DNA of 8,721 bases. Origin: JAWVZU01 sp033722075 (lineage in GTDB: Bacteria > Pseudomonadota > Gammaproteobacteria > Xanthomonadales > SZUA-38). A program made the translations under genes and the position numbers. The DNA is taken from positions 1 through 8,721 of the forward strand of contig JAWVZU010000171.1 in NCBI GenBank assembly GCA_033722075.1, in the 5' to 3' direction. How positions within the stretch are numbered: position 1 is the stretch's first letter; every line of letters starts with the position of its first letter. Shown in pieces: positions 1 to 6,745 of this stretch. The notes under the pieces were generated by a model. The model worked only from the letters and a program-made list of their open reading frames with translations, was not told the DNA's origin and did no database searches.

Positions 1-408
1 GAACTCGCCCTGCTGGCTTTCGGCCGGACAGGAGTGGCGGATCGTTTGAGACTGGCTCGCGACGGCGAAGAGGCATTGCGCTATCTCCTGCCGGAGGGCG
101 AGTACGCTGAGCAGCGCAAGGGGGCACTGCCCAAGGTCGTTCTGTTGGACATCAAGCTGCCCGGTGTGAGCGGTCTGGACGTGCTGGAGACGTTACGTAG
201 CGACTCGCGTACGCGTTATCTCCCGGTGGTCATGCTGACTTCCTCGGCCCGCGTCGAGGATCTCGAACGGAGTTACGCCCTGGGTGCAAACAGCTTCATA
301 AAGAAGCCCGTGGACTTCGGTGAATTCAGCAGCGCTATCGAGCGAATCCAGCACTACTGGCTTGGCCTGAACGAGACTCCTGGCCAGAGGGGGGACCGTG
401 ATCACTGA
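1..408 (+). CDS. Response regulator, Rcp1-like single REC domain (5' end missing)
   Basis: This is a phospho-receiver protein consisting of one REC domain and no output domain, the kind usually paired with phytochrome-like or hybrid histidine kinases. The frame is open from base 1, and the residues before the GTG at 34 (ELALLAFGRTG) fit the first helix of Rcp1-type receivers. That GTG is therefore internal, and about 10-15 N-terminal residues, including the acidic pocket, lie outside the window. The visible part has 135 residues. It shows the phospho-acceptor Asp (window residue 50, in VVLLDIKLPG), the switch Thr (residue 80, in VMLTSS) and the conserved Lys before Pro (residue 102, in FIKKP). 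The gene overlaps the next one by 11 bases, so the two are probably translated together. The cognate kinase is not visible. Confidence 0.93.
   Translation, partial: ELALLAFGRTGVADRLRLARDGEEALRYLLPEGEYAEQRKGALPKVVLLDIKLPGVSGLDVLETLRSDSRTRYLPVVMLTSSARVEDLERSYALGANSFIKKPVDFGEFSSAIERIQHYWLGLNETPGQRGDRDH
386..393 (+). promoter_or_regulatory. Ribosome binding site for the GGDEF-EAL gene
   Basis: AGAGGGGG lies inside the end of the response regulator gene, 4 bases before the GTG at 398. It supports the GTG as the start, which creates the 11-base overlap. Confidence 0.6.
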
Positions 409-2494
409 GATTCACGCCATTCTGGTCGAAGACTCGGCAGACGATGCCGAACTGAATGTCCTCCGTCTCGAGGCGGATGGTCTGCAGGTCAAGGCCGTGC
501 GGGTCGAATGCCGCGAAGAGTTTATTGAGGCTCTAAAACGGGAGCCTGTCGACGTCGTCCTGTCTGACCACTCCATGCCGAAGTTCGATGCCGGAAGCGC
601 GCTGGAACTCCTGCGGGAGTTTGATCCGGATATTCCCTTCATCCTGGTGAGCGGCAAGATCGGCGAACAGAACGCCGTCAAACTGATCAAGGCCGGTGCA
701 AACGACTACGTGCTCAAGGACCGGCTGGGCCGTTTGCCGTCAGCGGTCCGTCGCGAGTTGGCCGAGGCCGAAACGCGCCGCCAAAACCGCCGCCTGGAGG
801 CGAGGATCGATTCGGGGCAACGACGCCTGGCCGCTTTGATGTCGAACCTGCCCGGCATGGTTTTCAGGCTGTCGGGTGAGCCGTGCTTCGATTTTGAATT
901 CGTCAGCGAGGGTGCACTGGACCTGGTGGGGTACGATCCGGACAGTCTGACCGGCATGGGTTTCACCGAGATCGTTCATCCCGCCGACCGAAAGCGTACC
1001 TTGCGCGCCCTTCGGGACGGTGAGCGGCAAGACCAGATCCTGCTGGAACATCGGGTGCTTGGTGCGAAAAACGAACTGCGCTGGGTCATGACCCGAGCAA
1101 AGGTCGTCACGGACTCGACGGGAAGACAGACTGTAGAAGGCTATTGCGCCGACGTAACGGCGCAACGGGAGTATCAGGAAGAACTCGATTTCCTCGCGCA
1201 CCACGATACCCTCACCGGGCTGCCCAATCGCACTCTCTTCGAGGAGCAGTTCAGCCAGGTGCTGGCCCGTGCCAGGCGCAACTCGACGCGGGTCGGCCTC
1301 CTCTTCATCGACCTGGACAACTTCAAGGAGGTCAACGACTCGTTGGGCCACCAGGCGGGTGATGAATTGCTGAAAACCGTCGCCGGCCGACTCGAGCGGA
1401 CCGTGCGGGAGAGCGATCTGGTCGCGCGCCTTGGCGGCGATGAATTCGTCGTGGCCGTAGAGGAGATGACTCATCCGGAGGACCCGGCCAGCCTGGGTAA
1501 GAAGCTGCTGGAGATTCTCCAGAAACCGGTTCTCATCGAAGGACACGAAGTTCCGGTGAGCGCGAGCATCGGCATTGCCTGTACGCCGGAAGACGGCACG
1601 GACACGCGGGAGCTGCTGCGTAATGCCGATGCGGCCATGTATTCCGCCAAGGCGGATGGACGTGGTCGCTATCACTTCTACGCTGAGGAAATGAATGCCC
1701 GTGTGCGGCGCCTGTTGTCCATGCGCAGCATCATTCCCAGCGCGTTGAAGGAAGGTCAGTTCGAGCTTTACCTGCAACCGCAGGTGAGAATGCGAGACGC
1801 CCGCATCGTGGGCGCTGAAGCGCTGCTGCGCTGGCATACGCCCGAATACGGGGTGCTCGCGGCGGGGGAGGTCGTCCCGATCGCGGAGGAACTGGGTCTG
1901 ATCGATCGGATCGACGACTGGGTCATCAATCAGGGTTGCCGTGAGCTTGCCGCCCTGGGAGAGGCGGGCCATGGTGATCTGACGCTGTCGATCAATATTT
2001 CCGCGCAGCGCTTTCGGGCCCCCAATCTCGTCGAGGAGGTGCGCGCTGCGATCGAGCGCCACGGCGTTGCGCCGGGCCAACTCATCATCGAAATCACGGA
2101 GACCTCGCTGATCACCGATTCCGAATCGGCCCTGGAGACGATGACCGAATTGACCCAGCTGGGATTACGCCTGAGCCTGGACGATTTCGGCACCGGATAT
2201 TCCTCCCTCAACTATCTGCACCGGTTCCCGGTCAGTACGCTCAAGATGGACCGCTCGTTCATCGAACGGCTCCCCCATGACCAGGACGGGTTGCGCCTGA
2301 CCAGCGCGATCATCGCGATGGCAGAAGGCTTGGGAGTCGACGTGATCGCGGAGGGGGTGGAACGACAGGAGCAGCTGGAGCTGCTCGCTGAGCTCGGGTG
2401 TCATCGGGTTCAGGGCATGTTGCTCGGAGAACCCATGCCGGCCGATCAGTTCGGGGCCCTTGCCGTGGAAAGGTTCGAAGCCGACAGCGGCTGA
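398..2494 (+). CDS. REC-PAS-GGDEF-EAL c-di-GMP cyclase/phosphodiesterase
   Basis: A 698-residue soluble signalling protein that can in principle make and degrade cyclic di-GMP. Residues 4-120 are a REC domain with acidic pair E11/D12, phospho-acceptor D57, S85 and K107. Residues about 140-255 are a PAS domain of the PAS_3 kind. Residues about 262-428 are a GGDEF domain with an intact GGDEF motif (346-350) and an RESD inhibitory site (337-340), so product feedback is expected. Residues about 447-690 are an EAL domain with E474-A-L, N533, E565, D595/D596, K616, E652 and Q672, the metal-binding and catalytic set of active phosphodiesterases. No membrane segment is seen. The GTG start follows AGAGGGGG and overlaps the upstream receiver gene. 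Which activity dominates, and whether D57 phosphorylation switches it, cannot be read from sequence. Confidence 0.97.
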   Translation: MITEIHAILVEDSADDAELNVLRLEADGLQVKAVRVECREEFIEALKREPVDVVLSDHSMPKFDAGSALELLREFDPDIPFILVSGKIGEQNAVKLIKAGANDYVLKDRLGRLPSAVRRELAEAETRRQNRRLEARIDSGQRRLAALMSNLPGMVFRLSGEPCFDFEFVSEGALDLVGYDPDSLTGMGFTEIVHPADRKRTLRALRDGERQDQILLEHRVLGAKNELRWVMTRAKVVTDSTGRQTVEGYCADVTAQREYQEELDFLAHHDTLTGLPNRTLFEEQFSQVLARARRNSTRVGLLFIDLDNFKEVNDSLGHQAGDELLKTVAGRLERTVRESDLVARLGGDEFVVAVEEMTHPEDPASLGKKLLEILQKPVLIEGHEVPVSASIGIACTPEDGTDTRELLRNADAAMYSAKADGRGRYHFYAEEMNARVRRLLSMRSIIPSALKEGQFELYLQPQVRMRDARIVGAEALLRWHTPEYGVLAAGEVVPIAEELGLIDRIDDWVINQGCRELAALGEAGHGDLTLSINISAQRFRAPNLVEEVRAAIERHGVAPGQLIIEITETSLITDSESALETMTELTQLGLRLSLDDFGTGYSSLNYLHRFPVSTLKMDRSFIERLPHDQDGLRLTSAIIAMAEGLGVDVIAEGVERQEQLELLAELGCHRVQGMLLGEPMPADQFGALAVERFEADSG

Positions 2495-2495
2495 G

Positions 2496-3812
2496 TCAGC
2501 TTCCGGGAACGACTACCTTCCGTTCGGCCGCTGCGGAGGGCTCGGATCGATCGTTTTCTACGGCTCGCTGATAGCGCCTCATCAGCGGCTTCACGCTCAC
2601 GCCGTGAACCAGGATGGAAAGCGTTACCACCACCAGGACCAGTTGAATGAGTTCCAGGCCCAGGGCCTCTGACAGGCCATGCTCGATCGCATACATGAGA
2701 TAGTAGAGTGATCCGATGCCCCGGATCCCGAACCACGCGGTCAGCAGGCGAACCCGCGGTGGTTCTGTGGAGATTGTCGATGCCATCCAGACACCCAGCG
2801 GTCGGGCCACGAGAAATACAAATACGGCCAACAGGACGCCGGGCCAGTTCCAGGAATTCAGGAAGAGCGTGCCGCCGATGATCAGGATCAGCACGATTTC
2901 CGACAGATGTTCCAGCTGCTCCTTGAATAGCAGCGATCGATCGATGACGCCGGTGGTCGGCAGGTCATCGTCGTCGTGTTCCAGATCGGCTGCCAACCGC
3001 TTCGCCGCCTGGAATTCCGTGTGACGGAGGGCAACGGCCGCGGCGAAGACGGCGATGAAACCATAGGCGTGAATCAGCAGACTTGCGCCATAGACCAGAG
3101 CGATGAGCCCCAGTCCGAGGAAGTTGTCCAGGAGTTGCAGCCGCCTGCTTCTGCGGTGCAGGGCCCACACGATCCGGCCCAGCGACCAGCCGCACAGGAC
3201 GCCCAGGACAACCCCTGCAGAAGTTGCCCACAGGACGTCGACCAGTGCCCAGCGCCAGCCTCCGCCGAGTCCGTGCAAGCCCAGCAAGCCGAGGCCAAGC
3301 ATGATGATCGGAAAGGCGGTTCCATCATTGATGCCGGCCTCGCAGGTCAGGCCGAAGCGCAGGTGGTCGCGATCACCCGCGTGCCGGACCTGGACGTCGC
3401 GTGCCAGCACCGGATCGGTGGGGGCCAGCACGCCGCCGAGCAACACGGCCGCGCCCAGGGGCAGGCCCAGCGCGTAATAGCCAAAGGCGGCGATGAGCGC
3501 TGCGGTGAGCGCCATGCTGACGATGCCCAGGAGCAGCGGATAGCGCCAGACTCGCAGGTCGACCGGTACCGGCATCTTCAGTCCCGCGGTAAACACGGAC
3601 AGGATCACGGCCATTTCCGTGATCCTCTCGAGCATGGCCGATTCCTTCAGCGGATTGAAATGAAACAGGTGGAGAAAGGTCGGCCCGATGATGAAGCCTA
3701 CTGCCAGGTAGGCCATCGCATTGGTGATCGGGAGCCTGCGCATGAACTGCGCGGTGATGCCCATGGCGAGGAGAATGACGCCGATCAGTACGAGCCAGGA
3801 CTCGATGGTCAT
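2496..3812 (-). CDS. CPA1-type cation/proton antiporter (NhaP-like)
   Basis: A 438-residue, strongly hydrophobic inner-membrane protein with about 11-13 membrane segments, predicted to exchange Na+ or K+ for H+. Family landmarks are APTDPVLA (130-137, the unwound crossing helix), E158-A-G-I-N162-D163 (the Asn-Asp ion-binding pair typical of electroneutral CPA1 members), ARPLG around R337, and WFGIRGIGSLY (360-370). An acidic loop rich in Asp lies at 276-290. There is no C-terminal TrkA regulatory domain. The ATG start overlaps the stop of the upstream peptidase gene in an ATGA, so translation is probably coupled. The stop is one base away from the stop of the convergent GGDEF-EAL gene. Substrate ion is not predictable from this sequence; residues of the last helices match general CPA1 members better than KefB/C. 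Confidence 0.93.
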   Translation of the reverse strand: MTIESWLVLIGVILLAMGITAQFMRRLPITNAMAYLAVGFIIGPTFLHLFHFNPLKESAMLERITEMAVILSVFTAGLKMPVPVDLRVWRYPLLLGIVSMALTAALIAAFGYYALGLPLGAAVLLGGVLAPTDPVLARDVQVRHAGDRDHLRFGLTCEAGINDGTAFPIIMLGLGLLGLHGLGGGWRWALVDVLWATSAGVVLGVLCGWSLGRIVWALHRRSRRLQLLDNFLGLGLIALVYGASLLIHAYGFIAVFAAAVALRHTEFQAAKRLAADLEHDDDDLPTTGVIDRSLLFKEQLEHLSEIVLILIIGGTLFLNSWNWPGVLLAVFVFLVARPLGVWMASTISTEPPRVRLLTAWFGIRGIGSLYYLMYAIEHGLSEALGLELIQLVLVVVTLSILVHGVSVKPLMRRYQRAVENDRSEPSAAAERKVVVPGS

Positions 3813-4819
3813 GGGTTCCCGTGACAGTCGGAAGGCGAGGGAATGGTGGCGTCGATTTCCCGCGCCGTTGCGATCAGCTCCTCCCGTAGCGGATCATCGC
3901 TGGCAGCGAGTGCCAGCGTTTGCTGGATCTGCGCACGCGCGGCGCAGGGCTGATCCATCTTCAGAAGAGCGTAGGCCAGGTTGTTGCCGGCCGCACTTGC
4001 GGCCGGATTCACCGCGAGCGCCCGAGTATAGAAGTCCATGGCTTGCCGGCGTCGACCCTGCTGAAGGGCGACGTTCCCTCTGCCGAGCAAACCGTTGACA
4101 TCCTCCGGATAGCGCGTCAGGAACCGATCATAGGCTGTTGCCGCCGAGTCCAGTCGGCCCGCGCCCTCCAGGGCGCTCACTGCTTTCAGGTAACGCCTCG
4201 GTTCGAGGCTGGCGGGGAGTTCCGACGGCCCAAGCACCACCATCGCCCATTGGTCGGCCAGGCGCCAGGTACGCATGAACTCGTTGCCGCCCGTGCGGAC
4301 GCGTCGCTCTCTACCGGATCGAAGTGTGAATTGGTCTGCAGCGCGGTCGTAGCCGACCACCACCGCGTAATGCCACTTTGGCAGCCACCCCAGGCCCAGG
4401 TTCTGGAGCACCAGTACCGGCCTTGCAGCGTTGATCTCGGCGATGAGGCTTTGCAGATCCGGTGGCAGCGGATAGGGGACAAGCCCATGCCGCCGCGTCT
4501 CCGCGAGAAGCTCCAGCTGAAGGCTGCCGCGGCGCTTTGGCAAATAGGTGCGATCCGCGACGTCCCGGTATGGGACATCGATCCCCGCGTGATGAAGCAC
4601 CGTCGTGAGGGCAGCGGGCCCGCACTGATAGTCCTCCTGGGGAAAAAACGGAACGTCGTCGAGTTCGACCTGCCTTGGCTCGCCGGCGGGGTCGAGCACA
4701 GGCGAGGTGGCGCAGCCTTGCAGGCCGAACGCAACGACGACAAGCGCAAGCAGCCCGCTAACCCGAATATTGCACCAATTTTGCTCCAAGTTTGGAAATA
4801 GTGTTTTCAAAGCAGGCAC
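3809..4819 (-). CDS. PA2778-family C39 cysteine peptidase lipoprotein with TPRs
   Basis: A 336-residue predicted lipoprotein. The start is GTG with AAGG seven bases upstream. A signal peptide ends in the lipobox LQGC with C36 as the lipidated residue. Residues about 50-200 form a C39-like papain-fold domain: FFPQEDYQCGPAAL carries the candidate nucleophile C66 and oxyanion Gln61, and KWHYAVVVGYD carries the candidate His150. The third, Asp-type residue is not in the usual bacteriocin-peptidase context, where an RSG sequence stands. Residues about 205-315 contain two to three tetratricopeptide repeats. This matches the PA2778 family named after Pseudomonas aeruginosa, which is typically next to a PA2779-like gene, as here. 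The substrate is unknown, and the family need not cut double-glycine leaders. The stop overlaps the antiporter start. Confidence 0.9.
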   Translation of the reverse strand: MPALKTLFPNLEQNWCNIRVSGLLALVVVAFGLQGCATSPVLDPAGEPRQVELDDVPFFPQEDYQCGPAALTTVLHHAGIDVPYRDVADRTYLPKRRGSLQLELLAETRRHGLVPYPLPPDLQSLIAEINAARPVLVLQNLGLGWLPKWHYAVVVGYDRAADQFTLRSGRERRVRTGGNEFMRTWRLADQWAMVVLGPSELPASLEPRRYLKAVSALEGAGRLDSAATAYDRFLTRYPEDVNGLLGRGNVALQQGRRRQAMDFYTRALAVNPAASAAGNNLAYALLKMDQPCAARAQIQQTLALAASDDPLREELIATAREIDATIPSPSDCHGNP

Positions 4820-4826
4820 TTAAGGA

Positions 4827-4830
4827 CCTT
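4827..4830 (-). promoter_or_regulatory. Ribosome binding site of the C39 peptidase gene
   Basis: On the minus strand AAGG stands seven bases before the GTG at 4819. It supports that start, which gives a signal peptide with a somewhat long n-region. No ATG lies nearer the hydrophobic stretch. Confidence 0.45.
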
Positions 4831-4850
4831 ATTCAAGTTCCGGAAATCGG

Positions 4851-4866
4851 TGCAACATCCGGGCTA
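4851..4866 (-). promoter_or_regulatory. Weak sigma-54-like promoter before the C39 peptidase gene
   Basis: The minus strand reads TAGCCCG-GATG-TTGCA. Against the -24/-12 consensus TGGCACG-N4-TTGCW the -12 half is perfect and the spacing is right, but the -24 doublet is AG instead of GG and one further base differs. It would start transcription near 4840, about 20 bases before the GTG. The loss of a -24 G makes it doubtful alone. It overlaps the left arm of the hairpin at 4859-4879. Confidence 0.25.
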
Positions 4867-4879
4867 TGGGGCGGCCCGG
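4859..4879. repeat. Small hairpin between the PA2779-like and C39 genes
   Basis: CCGGGC (4859-4864) and GCCCGG (4874-4879) are exact inverted repeats around a 9-base loop, inside the 103-base gap between the two genes. No T-run follows on either strand, so an intrinsic terminator is unlikely. An RNA-stabilising or attenuating stem in the operon transcript is possible. The rest of this gap shows only the peptidase RBS and the weak -24/-12 match. Confidence 0.35.
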
Positions 4880-4922
4880 CTTTCCTTCCCTGGTGGCTCA
4901 TCGTGGACCATTTCCCGGCGGA

Positions 4923-5300
4923 CTAGCTGAAGATGTCGATCACTCCGACAAATTCGAGAACCAACAGCACCAGGAAGGTGACGCCGAGAACGCCGATCAC
5001 ATCGGCGCCGGCGGGATCACTTTCGATCCGCTCCGCCAGGTGTCGCACCTCTTCATCGCTCAGCATGGCGACCCGCTCCTGGGCCAGGTCAGGTTCTACC
5101 CCGAGGGCTTCCATGCGGTCGGCCACGTCTTCCCGGGTCAGAAATTGCATCACCGTTGCAGAATCTGCCAGGCGACTCTCAGCGGCAATTGCTTCGTCGG
5201 TGCCGATCATTTCTGCCTGAGCCGGGGCGGCCAGCACAAGAAAAAGCACCAAGCTCAGTGCCTTAGATACAACTCCGGGGGTGATTTGGGTCGTACTCAT
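4923..5300 (-). CDS. PA2779-family small membrane protein
   Basis: A 125-residue protein with an N-terminal signal peptide (hydrophobic residues about 15-27, likely cleavage after AQA at 29) and a strongly hydrophobic C-terminal segment (about 98-122). The middle is predicted to be periplasmic and helical. The segment EMIGTDEAI after the signal and the repeated acidic helices (VADRMEALGV, LSDEEVRHLAERI) fit the PA2779 family, which accompanies PA2778-type C39 peptidases. The molecular role of the family is not known to me. The reading frame is open 49 codons further upstream, but the ATG at 5300 has GGAGG at ideal spacing and directly gives the signal peptide. It is the first gene of the minus-strand operon, under the candidate sigma-54 promoter at 5365-5380. 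Confidence 0.88.
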   Translation of the reverse strand: MSTTQITPGVVSKALSLVLFLVLAAPAQAEMIGTDEAIAAESRLADSATVMQFLTREDVADRMEALGVEPDLAQERVAMLSDEEVRHLAERIESDPAGADVIGVLGVTFLVLLVLEFVGVIDIFS

Positions 5301-5307
5301 GGTCTTT

Positions 5308-5312
5308 CCTCC
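5308..5312 (-). promoter_or_regulatory. Ribosome binding site deciding the PA2779-like start
   Basis: GGAGG on the minus strand, seven bases before the ATG at 5300. It rules in favour of the short form over the extended open frame, which would add 49 residues with no secretory character. Confidence 0.8.
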
Positions 5313-5364
5313 GTTTGAGTGTTGTCGAGGAAGGCCTTGTGGGCCCGTCCCTCGGTTTTCTGGC

Positions 5365-5380
5365 AGCAAGAAGCGAGCCA
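5365..5380 (-). promoter_or_regulatory. Sigma-54 (RpoN) -24/-12 promoter of the PA2779-C39-antiporter operon
   Basis: The minus strand reads TGGCTCG-CTTC-TTGCT. It matches the consensus TGGCACG-N4-TTGCW at every specified base except one (T for A). The GG (5379-5378) and GC (5367-5366) doublets are separated by exactly 10 bases. Transcription would begin near 5353-5354, giving a leader of about 54 bases before the ATG at 5300. Such promoters need an AAA+ enhancer-binding activator. None is encoded in the window. Confidence 0.7.
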
Positions 5381-5436
5381 GGATGCGATTCTGGCGGTGA
5401 TGACCGGAGGGCCCGTGCGAGCGCGCGGCATAGTAG

Positions 5437-5450
5437 GGTATTGTCATACC
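5437..5450. repeat. Short palindrome in the divergent promoter region
   Basis: GGTAT-TGTC-ATACC is a perfect 5-base inverted repeat around a 4-base centre. It lies 8 bases before the kinase ribosome binding site, and its centre is about 90 bases upstream of the predicted start of the minus-strand sigma-54 promoter, a usual distance for an activator site. An operator for the kinase gene is equally possible. Length alone does not exclude chance. Confidence 0.3.
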
Positions 5451-5458
5451 TCAGCGTC

Positions 5459-5463
5459 GGAGG
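5459..5463 (+). promoter_or_regulatory. Ribosome binding site deciding the kinase start
   Basis: GGAGG five bases before the ATG at 5469. The frame is open for 50 more codons upstream, but those lack any domain and run over the divergent promoter. The ATG starts the protein just before the kinase domain. Confidence 0.8.
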
Positions 5464-5468
5464 TGCTC

Positions 5469-6677
5469 ATGGAGATCCCCGGTTACCGGATTCTCGAGGA
5501 GATCGGTAGCGGTGGCTTCGCCACCATCTACCTTGCCGAGCAACTGTCCCTGAACCGGAGAGTTGCCGTGAAGTTGCTCCAGCCCAGGGGGAAGGACCCG
5601 GAACGGTGGGTCGAACGCTTCCTGCGCGAGGTGCGCATCATTGCGGCCCTTGATCATCCGTCGATCGTCAGCATCTACGACTTCGGAAAGGCCAGTAATG
5701 GCCAGCCGTATTACACCATGCCCCTCCTGAAGCACGGCGATCTCAACTGGCTGGACTGGCGTACGGACGAGGATCTGGTCGAGTGTCTTGCAGAAATCTG
5801 CGATGCGCTCGCCCATGCCCACGAACAGGGAATCGTCCATCGGGACATCAATCCGGAAAACATCCTGCTCAACAGCCAGGGCAAACCGCTGATCGCCGAT
5901 TTCGGCATAGCCTACAGCGAGAGCGACACAGAGCGGTTGACCGAGGAGGGCCAGGTCATCGGCAACGCCCGTTACATGAGCCCGGAGCAGGCCCGGGGCG
6001 AGCCTGTTGATCCACGGGCGGACCTCTACAGCCTGGGGATCGTGATCTTCAAGCTGCTCACCAACCGTCTGCCCTTTCGAGGCAAGACCGCGGTCGATAC
6101 GCTCCTGGCGCAGATCGAGGAACCGCCGCCGGACCTGCCGGAGGATTGCGCGCACTGGCAGCCCCTGGTCCACCGTTGCCTGGCCAAAGACCCCGAGGAC
6201 CGCTACGCCAGCGCGCGGGAACTCAAAGAGGCGCTGGAGGAACTCGTGGACCCCACGCTCAAGACCAGGACGATGCCCATTCCAGACGAGGCTGCCGCGA
6301 AGGGGAAGGGCAGTTGGTCCCAGTGGACTGCCGGACTGGCTGTTCTGGCGATGCTGGTCGGCACGATCTGGGTGCTCTGGAATCCTTCCTCTCGGAATGG
6401 GTCGACAGAAGCCACGGGACCGGCGTCCGAGGAGATACTGCTGGCGGCCATGACGCGACCGGACGGTGACGGCAATATCGTCAGCCTGACCTGGACCGGA
6501 GTGAGGGGCCCGATTGTCGCCATCGAGCGATCCCGCAACGGCCGTGGGGCGCGGTACTTCAACGCGCCGAACAATGGAAACCATGAAGATCGCGTCGAGC
6601 AAAGCGGCTGGTTCGGCTATCGCGTCTGCGAGGAAGACCGCAGGCGCTGCTCCGACCTGGTCACCATCGAGTTCTGA
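5469..6677 (+). CDS. Membrane Ser/Thr protein kinase with extracytoplasmic FnIII-like domain
   Basis: A 402-residue Hanks-type kinase. The cytoplasmic kinase domain (about 6-260) has the glycine loop IGSGGFATIY (12-21), ATP lysine K35 in VAVK, helix-C glutamate E54, HRD with D126, N131, D144-F-G, an SPE motif after the activation segment, and RADLYSLG. The catalytic-loop lysine usually found two residues after the HRD Asp is Asn128 here (HRDINPEN). A Pro/Lys-containing linker leads to one membrane helix (about 286-304). The roughly 97-residue outside part has the strand pattern of a fibronectin type III-like fold (VSLTW ... YRVC), with C387 and C394 able to form a disulfide. The order suggests signalling from the periplasm or envelope to cytoplasmic targets. 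It is divergent to the PA2779 gene and upstream of the FnIII-BON lipoprotein and pgsB, with its own end marked by an inverted repeat. Substrates are unknown. Confidence 0.95.
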   Translation: MEIPGYRILEEIGSGGFATIYLAEQLSLNRRVAVKLLQPRGKDPERWVERFLREVRIIAALDHPSIVSIYDFGKASNGQPYYTMPLLKHGDLNWLDWRTDEDLVECLAEICDALAHAHEQGIVHRDINPENILLNSQGKPLIADFGIAYSESDTERLTEEGQVIGNARYMSPEQARGEPVDPRADLYSLGIVIFKLLTNRLPFRGKTAVDTLLAQIEEPPPDLPEDCAHWQPLVHRCLAKDPEDRYASARELKEALEELVDPTLKTRTMPIPDEAAAKGKGSWSQWTAGLAVLAMLVGTIWVLWNPSSRNGSTEATGPASEEILLAAMTRPDGDGNIVSLTWTGVRGPIVAIERSRNGRGARYFNAPNNGNHEDRVEQSGWFGYRVCEEDRRRCSDLVTIEF

Positions 6678-6710
6678 TCAGGCCGGCAACCAACTCAACC
6701 GGACTGATCA
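6675..6710. repeat. 12-base inverted repeat spanning the kinase stop codon
   Basis: TGATCAGGCCGG (6675-6686) and CCGGACTGATCA (6699-6710) pair at 11 of 12 positions around a 12-base spacer, and the left arm begins with the kinase TGA. No T-run follows, so it is not a classic intrinsic terminator, although a stem of this strength could end or stabilise the kinase mRNA. Its centre is about 80 bases before the predicted start of the sigma-54 promoter downstream, which also fits an activator binding site. Confidence 0.55.
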
Positions 6711-6745
6711 TCCTTGCGACCAGCACTTCCGAAGGCTTTGCCAGA

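Noticed and set aside
740..2080. Long open frame on the minus strand inside the GGDEF-EAL gene
   Set aside because: It is antisense to conserved REC-PAS-GGDEF-EAL sequence, its translation shows no domain, and such frames are common in G+C-rich DNA.
2976..3824. Plus-strand open frame over the antiporter
   Set aside because: Very Gln/Asp/His-rich translation with no domain, a shadow of the membrane protein codons.
5354..5367. Plus-strand GG-N10-GC toward the kinase
   Set aside because: The doublets are spaced correctly, but neither TGGC nor TTGC surrounds them; only the minus-strand match is convincing.
5301..5447. N-terminal extension of the PA2779-like gene to 5447
   Set aside because: It would bury the GGAGG-ATG and the signal peptide and would cover the -24/-12 promoter.
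5319..5468. N-terminal extension of the kinase by 50 residues
   Set aside because: No domain and no ribosome binding site, while GGAGG stands just before the ATG at 5469.
5451..6602. Minus-strand open frame over the kinase gene
   Set aside because: The plus strand holds all kinase motifs; the antisense product is unrecognisable.
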